A DNA stretch of 64,000 nucleotides from the NCBI RefSeq assembly GCF_011059105.1, contig NZ_JAALLS010000001.1, forward strand, positions 186,001 to 250,000, given 5' to 3'. Under the pieces are notes generated by a model. The model was not told the origin of the DNA. It saw only the letters and a list, made by a program, of their open reading frames with translations, and did not search any database. Position numbers and translations under genes: made by a program. Positions 9,201 through 17,336 of the stretch are shown here, in pieces (the first letter of the stretch is position 1; each line of letters starts with the position of its first letter). Origin of the DNA: Fodinibius halophilus. Lineage in GTDB: Bacteria > Bacteroidota > Rhodothermia > Balneolales > Balneolaceae.

Positions 9201-9812
9201 AAGATTGGCGGACAAAGCGTGTACCTGAGAACGGGAGAATACAAAAACGGCCAGCTCGGTGAAATCTTTATCGATATGCACCGTGAAGGAGCGGCCTTCC
9301 GAAGTCTCACCAACTGTTTTGCCATTGCAATTTCTCTTGGATTACAGCATGGTGTACCGCTCGAAGAGTTCGTTGATGCTTTCACATTTACGAAGTTTGA
9401 ACCCAGTGGTACCGTCAGCGGAAGCCCGCATGTTAAGATGACGACTTCTGTTATTGATTACATCTTCCGTGAGCTTGCCGTAACGTACCTCGGTCGTGAT
9501 GACCTTGCGCATGTTCCTGCTGAAGACGTTATGTCGCGTAAAATGCGACCATCGGAAGAGGCTGAGCAGGCTCGTGAAAAAGCACGACGTGTAGATCCTA
9601 CCAAGAATGGGGGACAGGCCGATGCTGTAGCAGAGCCGGAACCGGCTACGCAATCTGCAGATAATGATGACGGCTACCAAAGTGATTATGAGAAGGCTAA
9701 AGAGCTCGGTTATACCGGTGACTCTTGCCCGGAATGCGGTAGTATGACGATGGTCCGTAACGGAACGTGTCAGAAGTGCATTACCTGTGGTTCAACCACC
9801 GGCTGCTCGTAA
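6213..9812 (+). CDS. nrdJ: Vitamin B12-dependent (class II) ribonucleotide reductase
   Basis: This 1199-residue enzyme reduces ribonucleotides to deoxyribonucleotides using adenosylcobalamin as radical source, with no need for oxygen or a small subunit. The active-site triad N491-P-C493-S-E495 is present, followed by CNLASLNL, and [15 protein letters not shown] lies near residue 693. The first redox cysteine is probably that in PHACFIQS near residue 200. The tail has paired cysteines ([13 protein letters not shown], ending GCS) that recycle the active-site disulfide, as in this long class II subgroup. An acidic low-complexity stretch lies near residues 948-965. GGAG at 6202-6205 fixes the start. 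It depends on the cofactor made by the genes just upstream. Confidence 0.97.
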   Translation: MKFTRFYTQEEWDSPFGDMKFESRKSEIKNPDGSMVFSMDEVIVPASWSQVSTDVIAQKYFRKAGVPKKTKKVKEKGVPEWLQRSEADEKAMKDIDEEERYGGEFDSRQVFHRLAGCWTYWGWKHDYFDSEEQAKVFYDELCYMLANQMAAPNSPQWFNTGLHWAYGINGPSQGHYYVDGKTGELTRSDDAYSHPQPHACFIQSIDDNLVNEGGIMDLWVREARLFKYGSGTGSNFSKVRGEGEPLSGGGRSSGLMSFLKIGDKAAGAIKSGGTTRRAAKMVTLDMDHPDIEEYINWKVREEQKVASMVAGSKILESHLKKIIKLCNKPVEIDGRTFNGAVSRDPVKNKELGKAIKEAKEDQVPLNYIERVVQLAAQGFTDLEFDTYDTDWDSEAYRTVSGQNSNNSVRIPNKFMKAVKDDDQWDLYWRTEKRKAAEEGREPEPCKSMPARKLWDDISHAAWSCADPGAQYHDTINEWHTCPNDGPINGSNPCSEYMFLDNTACNLASLNLMKYFKTDKCDEFDVEALRNASRLWTVVLEISVLMAQFPSKEIAELSYKYRTLGLGFANLGAALMVQGVPYDSDEGCAIAGGLMSIIHMNAYATSAEMAKELGAFERFEANKEPMLKVVRNHKRAAYNVDPDEYEDLTVKPMGIDANECPDNLLKAAREDSDKAVEMGKEHGYRNAQVTVIAPTGTIGLVMDCDTTGIEPDFALVKFKKLAGGGHFKIINQCVPKALQNLGYSPKERQEIIDYAKGHGTLDGCPHINEEALREKGFGDKQLDAIEEALPSSFEIKFAFNQWTLGEDFCKEELGLSDEQLANPQFDILKHLGFNKEQIQEANDYVCGTMTVEGAPHLKDEHLPVFDCANRCGRIGTRYIAPGGHIRMMAAAQPFVSGAISKTINLPNEATVEDFKDAYMDSWELMLKANALYRDGSKLSQPLNSLSDVFEDLDEEDLDEETSEAQDEVVKTAEKIIHKYVADRQRLPNRRNGYTQKVKIGGQSVYLRTGEYKNGQLGEIFIDMHREGAAFRSLTNCFAIAISLGLQHGVPLEEFVDAFTFTKFEPSGTVSGSPHVKMTTSVIDYIFRELAVTYLGRDDLAHVPAEDVMSRKMRPSEEAEQAREKARRVDPTKNGGQADAVAEPEPATQSADNDDGYQSDYEKAKELGYTGDSCPECGSMTMVRNGTCQKCITCGSTTGCS

Positions 9813-9823
9813 AACGATTGTCT

Positions 9824-9857
9824 AAACATGGCAAGTCTCTGAGACTTGCCATGTTTT
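9824..9857 (+). terminator. Rho-independent terminator after nrdJ (first of two)
   Basis: A perfect 15-base stem, AAACATGGCAAGTCT (9824-9838) with AGACTTGCCATGTTT (9842-9856), closed by a three-base loop and ending in TTTT. Confidence 0.85.
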
Positions 9858-9870
9858 AAGAAGTAAACTT

Positions 9871-9908
9871 AACCCTGACAGAATGTTGAATTCTGTCAGG
9901 GTTTTTTA
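9871..9908 (+). terminator. Rho-independent terminator after nrdJ (second)
   Basis: AACCCTGACAGAAT (9871-9884) pairs with ATTCTGTCAGGGTT (9890-9903) and is followed by a run of T. Two tandem terminators isolate nrdJ from the BON gene. Confidence 0.85.
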
Positions 9909-10057
9909 TTGCTACATATAAGGCAAACAAGGTCAATTTTATTTTGAAGGACTAAAAAATTCTTTAATACCGTCTAGGAGCTAAAAATGAAACAATAGGT
10001 ATCTTAAAATTGTTTAGTAACCTAAAGGTAAAAGGGGAATAAAAGCTATTGATCATT

Positions 10058-10735
10058 ATGAGTGTACAAGTAGAAACACCTTCGGATGAAGACATTAAAC
10101 TGGATGTAATTAAACAAATGAAATGGGATGCCCGTATTGATGCATCCGATGTTAGCATTACCGTTAACAACGGAGAAGTATCAATTTCAGGCCAAGTACC
10201 TTCTCTTACCGCCAAGTCTGCAGCTACTAATGATGCATACTTGGTGGAAGGAGTATCAACGGTTAAAAATGAGTTAAATATTGAATTTCCCGATACTGAA
10301 ACGGTACCTACAGATAAGCAGATAGAAGATAATGTAGTTACGGCCTTAGCATTGGATGGGGATCTCAAATCCTATAAGATCGACGTGGATGTTAATCAGG
10401 GTTGGGTCACCTTAGAAGGTACCGTAGATGCATATTGGGAGAAGATACATGCCAAAAATGAGGTACTTGAACTGTCCGGTGTTATTGGCGTTACGAATAA
10501 CCTTGGCGTAGTACCAACCGGTGATTACATGGACGAATCGATCGCCAAAGACATTATCAATGCCCTTGAACGAAATGTTCATATCTTTGCCGATGATGTC
10601 AACGTCCGTGTTGAAGATGGTAATGTTACCTTAGAAGGTACTGTTGAGACATCCAAAGCCAAGAATGCTGCCTTTGATTCAGCCCTCTATACACCGGGCG
10701 TAGTAAGTGTTGATAATAAAATTATGGTTGTCTAA
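10058..10735 (+). CDS. BON-domain protein with three BON repeats
   Basis: About 225 residues made almost entirely of three BON units (about residues 10-72, 85-150 and 160-224). Each has the pattern of a helix followed by V.V..G.V.L.G.V and a final V..V.N.I/L. BON domains are found in periplasmic or envelope stress proteins and are thought to bind phospholipid or other BON proteins. No signal peptide is visible with the ATG at 10058; an in-frame TTG at 10049 would add three residues and sits better behind AAAGGGG (10031-10037). The gene is monocistronic between terminators. Function beyond the domain is unknown. Confidence 0.85.
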   Translation: MSVQVETPSDEDIKLDVIKQMKWDARIDASDVSITVNNGEVSISGQVPSLTAKSAATNDAYLVEGVSTVKNELNIEFPDTETVPTDKQIEDNVVTALALDGDLKSYKIDVDVNQGWVTLEGTVDAYWEKIHAKNEVLELSGVIGVTNNLGVVPTGDYMDESIAKDIINALERNVHIFADDVNVRVEDGNVTLEGTVETSKAKNAAFDSALYTPGVVSVDNKIMVV

Positions 10736-10761
10736 ATAACTACAACCATAGATGTAATTCC

Positions 10762-10795
10762 AAGGTCTGTCGAATGCGGCAGGCCTTTTTTATTT
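10762..10795 (+). terminator. Rho-independent terminator after the BON gene
   Basis: AAGGTCTG (about 10762-10769) pairs with CAGGCCTT (one G-T pair), followed by a T run and TATTT. Confidence 0.75.
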
Positions 10796-10797
10796 GT

Positions 10798-10842
10798 AGA
10801 GGGCTTTGCAAAACCTATTTGTCCTCGCGAATGGAATGCGGA
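10798..10842 (+). repeat. Half of a MITE-like element (single terminal repeat)
   Basis: AGAGGGCTTTGCAAAACC at 10798-10815 is identical over 18 bases to the reverse complement of the right end of the element at 16412-16542. The following bases (GTCCTCGCGAATGGAATG) resemble the interior of that element (GTCATCCTGAATGTAATG). No matching second end is found before the permease remnant begins, so this is a truncated copy. Confidence 0.6.
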
Positions 10843-11067
10843 GATTTCTTCGGGAGTTTTTTGGGGCTGATTATAGGAGCCTTGGTTGCGATGGCTGCAG
10901 TACCTGTTGTAAAACTTATCGTTGATGTACCTTTTGAGGCCGGTTTTTCGGCATCGACGATGGGTATTATTGCTATTCTTGCAGTTGTTATTGGTATCGT
11001 ATTTGGGACATACCCGGCGATGCGTGCAGCAAAACTAACGCCGGTGGAAGCTATAAGAAGAGAATAG
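10843..11067 (+). pseudogene. C-terminal remnant of an FtsX/MacB-type ABC transporter permease
   Basis: The frame ends in FGTYPAMRAAKLTPVEAIRRE (read as two overlapping motifs, GTYPAMRAAKL and TPVEAIRRE), the hallmark C-terminus of MacB/FtsX permeases, preceded by two hydrophobic segments. Only about 70 of the usual 400 or more residues remain. Upstream there is no permease sequence but a terminator and half a repeat element, and the nearest in-frame ATG (10774) lies inside the terminator. It is therefore a deletion remnant, not a working gene. Confidence 0.75.
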
Positions 11068-11175
11068 TTTTTGAAAGGATTAAAAAAGGTTTGTCCGACT
11101 ATGTATAAATATGTTATTTAGAAGTTAAGTATTAGTTTATTTGTAAACAGAGAACCTTAATTAAATAAAAAAAGT

Positions 11176-11373
11176 ATGATGGGATCATTTGGCGGAATGG
11201 AAATGATAATTATGTTGATTGTTGGATTGTTACCAACGCTTCTTGTAGTGGGCTATTTTTTATGGATGGGATCAAAAATAAACACAATTGCGAGAGATCA
11301 GGCAGAACAAACCCAAGAGATGAGGAAGCTTGTTAAGCTTTTAAAAGAGGAAGGGAATTCAGCAGATAATTGA
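11176..11373 (+). CDS. Small single-span membrane protein of unknown function
   Basis: A 65-residue protein with one hydrophobic span at about residues 9-31 (MIIMLIVGLLPTLLVVGYFL) and a charged C-terminal tail rich in E, K and Q that could form a short helix. There is no clear Shine-Dalgarno sequence, but the A-rich leader AATAAAAAAAGT fits translation starts in this group. I do not recognise the family. It is flanked by the permease remnant and, convergently, by menB. Confidence 0.55.
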   Translation: MMGSFGGMEMIIMLIVGLLPTLLVVGYFLWMGSKINTIARDQAEQTQEMRKLVKLLKEEGNSADN

Positions 11374-11390
11374 TATGGATTAAAGGTAAA

Positions 11391-11420
11391 ATCCCCGGCA
11401 GATTTAGGGTCTGCCAGGGA
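11391..11420. terminator. Hairpin between the small membrane protein and menB
   Basis: GGCAGA (11397-11402) pairs with TCTGCC (11410-11415), extended by CCC/GGG on the outside. The flanking genes converge on it, so it may end transcription from both. No long T run is present. Confidence 0.45.
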
Positions 11421-11433
11421 GGAAACCTATTCT

Positions 11434-12267
11434 TTATCCAATCCAGGGATAGTCGTCCCAGTTCGGTTTGCGCTTTTCGAGGAAGGCATCACGTCCTTCA
11501 GTGGCTTCATCGGTCATATAGGCCAAGCGGGTGGCTTCTCCTGAGAAAACCTGCTGACCCACCATGCCGTCGTCCACTAAATTAAAGGCATATTTGATCA
11601 TACGAATGGCGGTCGGACTTTTCTCCAGGATCTCCTGCGCCCACTGGTAAGCCGTTTCTTCCAGTTCATCATGGGGCACTACTTTATTAACCATCCCCAT
11701 CTCAAAAGCTTCCTGGGCTGAATAGTCGCGACCAAGGAAGAAAATTTCTCGTGCTTTCTTTTGTCCCACTTGACGTGCCAACAGGGCAGAGCCAAATCCA
11801 CCGTCAAAACTGGCAACATCGGCATCGGTTTGTTTGAATATTGCATGTTCTTTACTGGCAAGAGTAAGATCGCAGACCACATGCAGGCTGTGTCCGCCGC
11901 CTACGGCCCAACCCGGCACTACTGCGATAACGACCTTGCCCATGAAGCGGATCATGCGTTGCAGGTCCAATACATTGAGCCGAGGGGTTCCGGCATCATC
12001 CTTATAACCGGCCTTGCCGCGGACATTCTGGTCGCCGCCGGAGCAAAAGGCCCATTTCCCATCTTTGGGCGAAGGTCCTTCTCCGGTAAGCAACACAACG
12101 CCGATGTTAGAGTCTTCTCGTACATCAAGAAAAGCGTCCTGCAGTTCAAAGAGAGTTTTTGGGCGAAATGCATTACGGATTTCAGGTCGGTTAATAGCAA
12201 TACGTGCTACGCCATTAGACTTTTTAAAGGTAATATCTTCGTATTCGTTGACGGTTTTCCAGTTCAT
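11434..12267 (-). CDS. menB: 1,4-dihydroxy-2-naphthoyl-CoA synthase
   Basis: MenB closes the second ring of the menaquinone head group from o-succinylbenzoyl-CoA. The 277-residue protein is a crotonase-fold enzyme with the family motifs [11 protein letters not shown] (near 74), [20 protein letters not shown] (near 119) and [13 protein letters not shown] (near 153). The C-terminus NWDDYPWIG is typical. It is the last gene of the minus-strand unit menF-menD-menH-menB, 41 bases after menH. menC, menE and menA are not in the window. Confidence 0.96.
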   Translation of the reverse strand: MNWKTVNEYEDITFKKSNGVARIAINRPEIRNAFRPKTLFELQDAFLDVREDSNIGVVLLTGEGPSPKDGKWAFCSGGDQNVRGKAGYKDDAGTPRLNVLDLQRMIRFMGKVVIAVVPGWAVGGGHSLHVVCDLTLASKEHAIFKQTDADVASFDGGFGSALLARQVGQKKAREIFFLGRDYSAQEAFEMGMVNKVVPHDELEETAYQWAQEILEKSPTAIRMIKYAFNLVDDGMVGQQVFSGEATRLAYMTDEATEGRDAFLEKRKPNWDDYPWIG

Positions 12268-12308
12268 AATAGGATATTCAGTGTTTGGTAGTAAATAGTT
12301 TATGTAGG

Positions 12309-13127
12309 CTAATTAAAGTTGGAGATAAATGGAGTGATCTCATTAAGAAGCATCAAAGGATTATCAAGATGTACTCGGTGTCCGGCTTCGATAGATGAAA
12401 AGGTAGCATTGGGAAATTGATCAACCAAATTGTTGTTGATCTGCTGGTATTTATCATCTGCTGTACCGGCCAACAGCAGTACCGGTTTATTCCATTTATG
12501 AAGGTCGGCACAAACCGGTGTCATTGAACCGGCACCAAATCCCTTCAAAGAAGCTGTCAGGGCAGAGGGGGTTTGTCTCGATTGGATCTGGTGATAGTTT
12601 TCTTGTAAATCCGTATCAACTGCTACGGGAGATTGAAAAAGATCTAGGTTAGACCAGTTTGCAAGAAAGGTCTGAAAATCTTGTTCAATCATTTTTGCAC
12701 GCTGCTTATCGACTTTCTTACGCTCTTTTCTTTTAGCTGCATCAGAAATGCCGCAATTTGTACTTTCAAGGATAAGACCGCTAAAGCTAGGGGGAGAGGT
12801 CAGAGCAGTTTTTAAAGCCAGGCGACCACCCATACTGTATCCATAGAGCAAAGGTGGAGCTATATTGAGCTGGTCTATAAATCTTAATAAGTCCTCAATT
12901 TGTTGGTCTTCGTTATATCGGGCGGATTGCTGAGGTTTACTACTTGCACCATGCCCCAGCAGGTCAATAGTAATAGGATTACAGTAGCTTCTCAGCTCAT
13001 CAATTAGGTGTTTAAAAACTTGTTGGCTGCCCATAAATCCGTGCAGCATAAGTAAATAAGGCAGATGCTTATTCTGCTGGTGCAGCTTGTAGGCATAGTT
13101 TACGTTATTGATTTCTACCTTTTGCAT
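12309..13127 (-). CDS. menH: 2-succinyl-6-hydroxy-2,4-cyclohexadiene-1-carboxylate synthase-like alpha/beta hydrolase
   Basis: A 272-residue alpha/beta hydrolase with the oxyanion segment LHGFMGS near 28, the nucleophile Ser98 in GYSMGG and the catalytic histidine His250 in AGHRVH. MenH removes pyruvate from the MenD product in menaquinone synthesis. The motif [11 protein letters not shown] near 55 is usual for MenH. It starts exactly at the last base of menD, which indicates translational coupling. The family assignment rests on both motif and operon; hydrolases of this fold are hard to tell apart by sequence alone. Confidence 0.9.
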   Translation of the reverse strand: MQKVEINNVNYAYKLHQQNKHLPYLLMLHGFMGSQQVFKHLIDELRSYCNPITIDLLGHGASSKPQQSARYNEDQQIEDLLRFIDQLNIAPPLLYGYSMGGRLALKTALTSPPSFSGLILESTNCGISDAAKRKERKKVDKQRAKMIEQDFQTFLANWSNLDLFQSPVAVDTDLQENYHQIQSRQTPSALTASLKGFGAGSMTPVCADLHKWNKPVLLLAGTADDKYQQINNNLVDQFPNATFSSIEAGHRVHLDNPLMLLNEITPFISNFN

Positions 13128-14821
13128 CAGGAGTAATCCCAGAGCTTTTTTCTGAGTTTCATAGAAGCATCGGCATCTGTTTTACATTCTACCACAGAAA
13201 GCCCGCTGTTTATCTGCATCCATTCGGACAGATTAAAATCATGAAGTGATGATAGGCTGTCGATAGTATGGCAGGGGATATCATGTGCCGCTGCCAGTGT
13301 CTTGATATCAGCGTTTTGTGGGGTTTCAAAATAGTCTTCAAAATATTTTTCATGTCTTTCAACAGGCAGCATACGGAAGATGGATCCACCGGAATTATTG
13401 ATAACAACGATAACCAGGGGATGCTCTATTTTTTGCTGATTGAGCAAGGCGTTGCTGTCATGTAAAAAAGCAAGATCTCCCGTGAATAATACCCCGGCTT
13501 TATTTAATGACATAGAAATCCCCAGAGCGGTAGAGGTTAGTCCATCGATACCGCTGGCACCACGATTTAAAAACAGAGGTGCTGATGAAGGTTGTTTGCC
13601 AAATAGGTTGATATCACGAGCTGGAAAAGAGTTGGAAACAGTGATGAACTGCTCTGCTGTTATCTGCGGGCTAAGGTGATGGTAAATATGCCCATCAGTC
13701 AGAGTGTTCTCATTCGTAATATGGTCATCTACATACTCTTGGTACTTAGATGCAACTTCTTTCCACTTGTTGATCCATTGATCACTACGGTCTAGCTGGA
13801 ACGCAGCTGTTGAAATGGAACGACCATACCATGGAATATGGGTAGCCCCGGAAAAAGTTTCATCTTGCCAGCTGTCAGTACTGGAAAAGTGATAATGATT
13901 GTCCGGGCTCCAATGATTGAGACCTAACTCTATAGCCTTTGAAGTAGGCTGAAAGCCGAATCGAAGAATGAGGTCCGGCTCCAGGTTACTGATAAGATGT
14001 TCATTTCGAAGAAATCCCGAAAACCGCTTTATAACCTGAACACTGTCGATGGTGCTTTCAATGAGGACAGGACAATTTAATTGGGTAGCTAATTTTTTGA
14101 TGGAATGAGTGTCATCACCGGGAGCTAAAGGGCCTACAACAATGAGTGGTTTTTGAGCTTCCGATATTTTTTCAATTGCCTGATCGGGGAGGTGTTGCGT
14201 TTCTTTGTACAGAGCCTCATCTGAAGTAGCAGGCTCTCTGTTTTGGTCTTGTATCTTCTGAAGAAATTCAATGCCGGGCTCCAACGGTTTTCGGAAGGGA
14301 AAGTTTAGATGAACCGGTCCCCGTTTTGTCTTACTAAATTCAAAAGCCTGTTGGGCAACTATCTTAAGTCTGCTGATGTCTTCTTCGCTATCCCTAGGTT
14401 CCCCAACTTCGTGGAAAAAGACCGGGTAATCCCCAAAAATTTTAAGTTGGTCAATAGCCTGATTAGCCCCGGTAGCTCTTCGATTCGGTGGGCGGTCGGC
14501 GGTAGCTAAAATCATAGGGATCCCACTTTGGCAGGCTTCGATAACCGCAGGATAGTAGTTGGCCAAAGCAGTGCCGGAAGTACATATTAAGACTGCCGGT
14601 GTATCTGTTGCTTTGCCAATACCAAGGGCAGTAAAAGCAGCAGATCGTTCATCCAGGATCACATGTTTTTGGAAATGATCGTTAGCTGCAGCAGCAAGGG
14701 TAAGCGGAGTAGAGCGAGAGCCCGGTGATATAACAAGGTGTTGTACCCCAAGTTGTTGAAGTTTTCTAAAAAAAGTGGTGGTCCAGTTGAAGGCAAGGTT
14801 TCCGTGGTTGGGGCTAGTCAT
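13127..14821 (-). CDS. menD: 2-succinyl-5-enolpyruvyl-6-hydroxy-3-cyclohexene-1-carboxylate synthase
   Basis: MenD is the thiamine-diphosphate enzyme that condenses isochorismate with 2-oxoglutarate. The 564-residue protein has the N-terminal ThDP segment HLVISPGSRSTPLTLAA near 25 with DERSAAFTALG near 57, a central domain, and the C-terminal cofactor region GASGIDGLTSTALG near 425, LFTGDLAFLHDSNAL and NNSGGSIFRMLP. Length and order match the family. It overlaps menF by eight bases. Confidence 0.96.
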   Translation of the reverse strand: MTSPNHGNLAFNWTTTFFRKLQQLGVQHLVISPGSRSTPLTLAAAANDHFQKHVILDERSAAFTALGIGKATDTPAVLICTSGTALANYYPAVIEACQSGIPMILATADRPPNRRATGANQAIDQLKIFGDYPVFFHEVGEPRDSEEDISRLKIVAQQAFEFSKTKRGPVHLNFPFRKPLEPGIEFLQKIQDQNREPATSDEALYKETQHLPDQAIEKISEAQKPLIVVGPLAPGDDTHSIKKLATQLNCPVLIESTIDSVQVIKRFSGFLRNEHLISNLEPDLILRFGFQPTSKAIELGLNHWSPDNHYHFSSTDSWQDETFSGATHIPWYGRSISTAAFQLDRSDQWINKWKEVASKYQEYVDDHITNENTLTDGHIYHHLSPQITAEQFITVSNSFPARDINLFGKQPSSAPLFLNRGASGIDGLTSTALGISMSLNKAGVLFTGDLAFLHDSNALLNQQKIEHPLVIVVINNSGGSIFRMLPVERHEKYFEDYFETPQNADIKTLAAAHDIPCHTIDSLSSLHDFNLSEWMQINSGLSVVECKTDADASMKLRKKLWDYS

Positions 14822-16274
14822 AATGCAGGGCTGACAGCATAGGCTTCAATTTAAGATTTGTTTCTTCCCATTCGTGTGCGGGATTGGAATCTGCTACGAT
14901 ACCGCATCCCGCAAAAAAATGTGCTTCTTTTTGGGTTAGTAATCCACTGCGGATACCAACAGCAAATTCGCCCATTCCTTTACTGTTTATCCATCCGATA
15001 GGACTTGCATACCAACCGCGGTTAAAATTTTCGAGCTCATCAAGATAAGGTGCTGCATCTTTCCAGGGATATCCACCCACCGCGGGGGTAGGGTGTAACT
15101 GGCCAATAACATTCAGTACTTCGGCCTCTTCTTCTAGGTGTGCGCGAATGGGAGTATAGAGATGCTGAACATTGGTCAGCTTTTTAATCTCTGGTTTGGG
15201 GCTGCGATAGAAGTCAATGGCAAAAGGAATGAGCCGCTCTTCGATATCCTTGATCACAAAATTATGTTCACTTTGATCCTTTTTGCTTTTAGCAAGATGT
15301 TGGCCCAGTTGGGTATCCTCAGATTCAGTTTGCCCCCGGTGAATACTTCCGGCCAGTGCTTCTGTAAGAAAAAGACGACTTCGAAATGAACCAAGACGTT
15401 CGGGTGATGATCCTAAAAATGTACTACCTCCTTGATGTAACAGGAAACTGGAACAGTTTTGATATCGTTTTCTAAGGCTGTTTAATACCTGTGTAGGGGG
15501 CGTGTTATCTCGTCTGGGGATCGATATCTTTCGAGCTATTACAATCTTATCAAAGTTATTATCAGCAATTAAATCAGTGGCTTTTGTGACTGTGGAAGTC
15601 CACTGCTCGTATTCTCCATTTTTAATATCTGAAAGCGAGATATCCTGGGTAAAAGAGGGGGGCGTTTCTTGTCCATTAAGTTTTTTGTCCATGCGACAGC
15701 TTTTGCGAATAGCATCAAACCTGTCGATCAAATGCTGGTGCAGATCACGGGCAGTTTCAAACAACGAAAGTTCTACTGAAAACGTCACTAAATTAAATTT
15801 ACCGTCCTGTATGATAGTCCATTCGGGAATTGTAAAAGAAGCGGGATCAAAATCATTCCACACGCCATCAGAGATGTTATTAAAGAAAGAAAACCCACCT
15901 AAGAACATCATACCTGAATAGGGGTGGGGCACCGAGGAATATTCCCGGCTTAGTTGTTGGGTAGTTTGAATAGCTTTACTAACAGCATTGAACCTTCCGG
16001 AGCCCTCTGCAGAAAGATGTTTTACCGATCCCCCCGCTGCAATTGCTAATTCGTCAGTCGGTTTTTCCCAATAAAACTGAAACTGATCTTGATTCCAACA
16101 CATCTCAAGATAGGCCAGTGGATCTATGGCATCGAGAGTGAAGCTAAAAGAGGCATATTGTGCTTCAGAATCTTGGAACAATTGAGACAGAAAAGCACGA
16201 AGATTACCGGTTTGGGGATCCGGAGTATCGTGTTTGTGGTAGAAGTCTATATTAGATAATGGAACGTTAGCCAT
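14814..16274 (-). CDS. menF: Isochorismate synthase
   Basis: A 486-residue chorismate-utilising enzyme that converts chorismate to isochorismate, the first step of menaquinone synthesis. The conserved half is C-terminal: KIVIARKIS near 248, FLGSSPERL near 290, EALAGSIHRG near 308, LYTPIRAHL near 373, LHPTPAVGGYP near 395 and the final GMGEFAVGIRSGLL. The N-terminal 200 residues are variable, as usual. It is the first gene of the men unit; the promoter should lie in the repeat-containing gap upstream (16275 onward). Confidence 0.93.
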   Translation of the reverse strand: MANVPLSNIDFYHKHDTPDPQTGNLRAFLSQLFQDSEAQYASFSFTLDAIDPLAYLEMCWNQDQFQFYWEKPTDELAIAAGGSVKHLSAEGSGRFNAVSKAIQTTQQLSREYSSVPHPYSGMMFLGGFSFFNNISDGVWNDFDPASFTIPEWTIIQDGKFNLVTFSVELSLFETARDLHQHLIDRFDAIRKSCRMDKKLNGQETPPSFTQDISLSDIKNGEYEQWTSTVTKATDLIADNNFDKIVIARKISIPRRDNTPPTQVLNSLRKRYQNCSSFLLHQGGSTFLGSSPERLGSFRSRLFLTEALAGSIHRGQTESEDTQLGQHLAKSKKDQSEHNFVIKDIEERLIPFAIDFYRSPKPEIKKLTNVQHLYTPIRAHLEEEAEVLNVIGQLHPTPAVGGYPWKDAAPYLDELENFNRGWYASPIGWINSKGMGEFAVGIRSGLLTQKEAHFFAGCGIVADSNPAHEWEETNLKLKPMLSALHYD

Positions 16275-16411
16275 GAAATGGTATCATTCTTGCACAGTTG
16301 CTTTCATAACTTTCAATATAAATTGAAAATTCGTTTTTCCATAATATCGCCACATTATTTTTGTGTGATCTTTAGCCGGACGTTTACAAGGTATTTGTTA
16401 TTTCATTTATC

Positions 16412-16542
16412 AAGGACCTTTGCAAAACCAGGCAGTCATCCTGAATGTAATGAAGGATCTCCCTTTCAACGGCAGCAGATGGATACTGGAGATTCTTTGA
16501 CAGGCTCAGAATGACGAAATCAAAGGTTTTGCAAAGCCCTCT
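16412..16542. repeat. MITE-like element with terminal inverted repeats
   Basis: CTTTGCAAAACC (16418-16429) and its exact reverse complement GGTTTTGCAAAG (16525-16536) bound an interior of about 95 bases. The interior has GTCATCCTGAATG...GAAGGATCT and GAGATTCTTTGACAGGCTCAGAATGACG, itself an imperfect inverted repeat (GTCATCCTGA against TCAGAATGAC). It has no coding capacity. The right end is shared with the truncated copy at 10798-10815, showing that it is dispersed in this genome. Confidence 0.7.
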
Positions 16543-16833
16543 TATCAATAACTCTCATCAGAATTATTGAAGACTAATTACTTTTGTATCTGAAATGAGG
16601 CTTGGCAGGGAGTATTTCTAAAGCCGTAAAAGGGAACAATAAATTTCAGTGTATTAGAATTTTAATAGGGCACCGGGATTTTGCCGGCGAAAGATGAACG
16701 ATGTAAGCGCAGAAAATAATGACTGCCACTATTAGCTTTACTGTCTCCCAATCAAAAAGTGAAGAAAGAGGGGTTCCCCTTGAGAATATATTTTTAGCAA
16801 ATTACCACAACAAAAAAGGGTTTTGCTATTTTA

Positions 16834-16870
16834 AAGAAAGGAACCGGGCGCAACAGCTTGGTGTGCCCGG
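16834..16870 (-). terminator. Terminator after the DUF4290-like gene
   Basis: Read on the minus strand, CCGGGC (16870-16865) pairs with GCCCGG (16849-16844) and is followed by TTCCTTTCTTT. It lies just downstream of the minus-strand gene ending at 16884. Confidence 0.65.
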
Positions 16871-16883
16871 ATTTTAGCAATGA

Positions 16884-17138
16884 TTATTCCTCAAAAGGAT
16901 TGTAAATTCCATATTCATTTGGATCGTAGTCGGCCAGTTCAAAGAAATGTTCCCAGGCTTCAGGACTTTCATTATTTTCGTCAACCCAGTTTGGATGACT
17001 CTGTTTAATAAGACCGACGGCACGTTCGGCGTATTCAATGCGCTCATCTTCATCTTCAATACGAGGAAGAGAAGCGATCATTCGGTCCAGATTATATCCA
17101 CAGTCAAAATCTTTGGGCTTTACTTGTTCTACAAACAT
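16884..17138 (-). CDS. Small acidic protein resembling the N-terminal part of DUF4290
   Basis: An 84-residue soluble, acidic protein. Its pattern, a YN-x-DRMI helix followed by IEDEDERIEYAERAVGLI, SHPNW and then AWEHFFELADYD-x-x-E, resembles the Bacteroidota family DUF4290, whose members are longer and have GRN-x-QKMV, an EDRE-type segment, LNPHL and LWDHLF. The resemblance is from memory of the family, not a search. It stands alone between a terminator and the divergently transcribed cysteine-synthase-like gene. The function is unknown. Confidence 0.6.
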   Translation of the reverse strand: MFVEQVKPKDFDCGYNLDRMIASLPRIEDEDERIEYAERAVGLIKQSHPNWVDENNESPEAWEHFFELADYDPNEYGIYNPFEE

Positions 17139-17336
17139 GATATTAAATTGGCTTAAATTTATTTAAACAGAAGATAACAGAGTTGGTTGTTCCAATAAAG
17201 TGAATTTTAGAAAAAACTATCTCATAGCCATTTGAAAGCAAATCCAGATCTTTATTCGGGTAGATAGAACAAAATTCCTATATTTCGGGTCTGATAAAAT
17301 TTTAATGTTACCTCAAAAGCACGATAAAAGTCCTTA

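Larger units (their letters stand above)
16275..16883. other. 609-base gap containing a MITE-like repeat
   Basis: No convincing gene. The part next to menF should hold its promoter. Positions 16412-16542 are a dispersed MITE-like element (separate entry). The stretch 16560-16830 shows no motif I recognise. A terminator for the minus-strand gene at 16884 lies at 16834-16870. Confidence 0.5.

Noticed and set aside
7905-9281. Two long minus-strand open frames (173 and 167 codons)
   Set aside because: They are antisense to nrdJ, which has all family motifs, and have unlikely compositions and no start signals.
16278-16514. 78-codon plus-strand open frame upstream of menF
   Set aside because: Its second half is translated from the MITE-like element, so it has no independent support.
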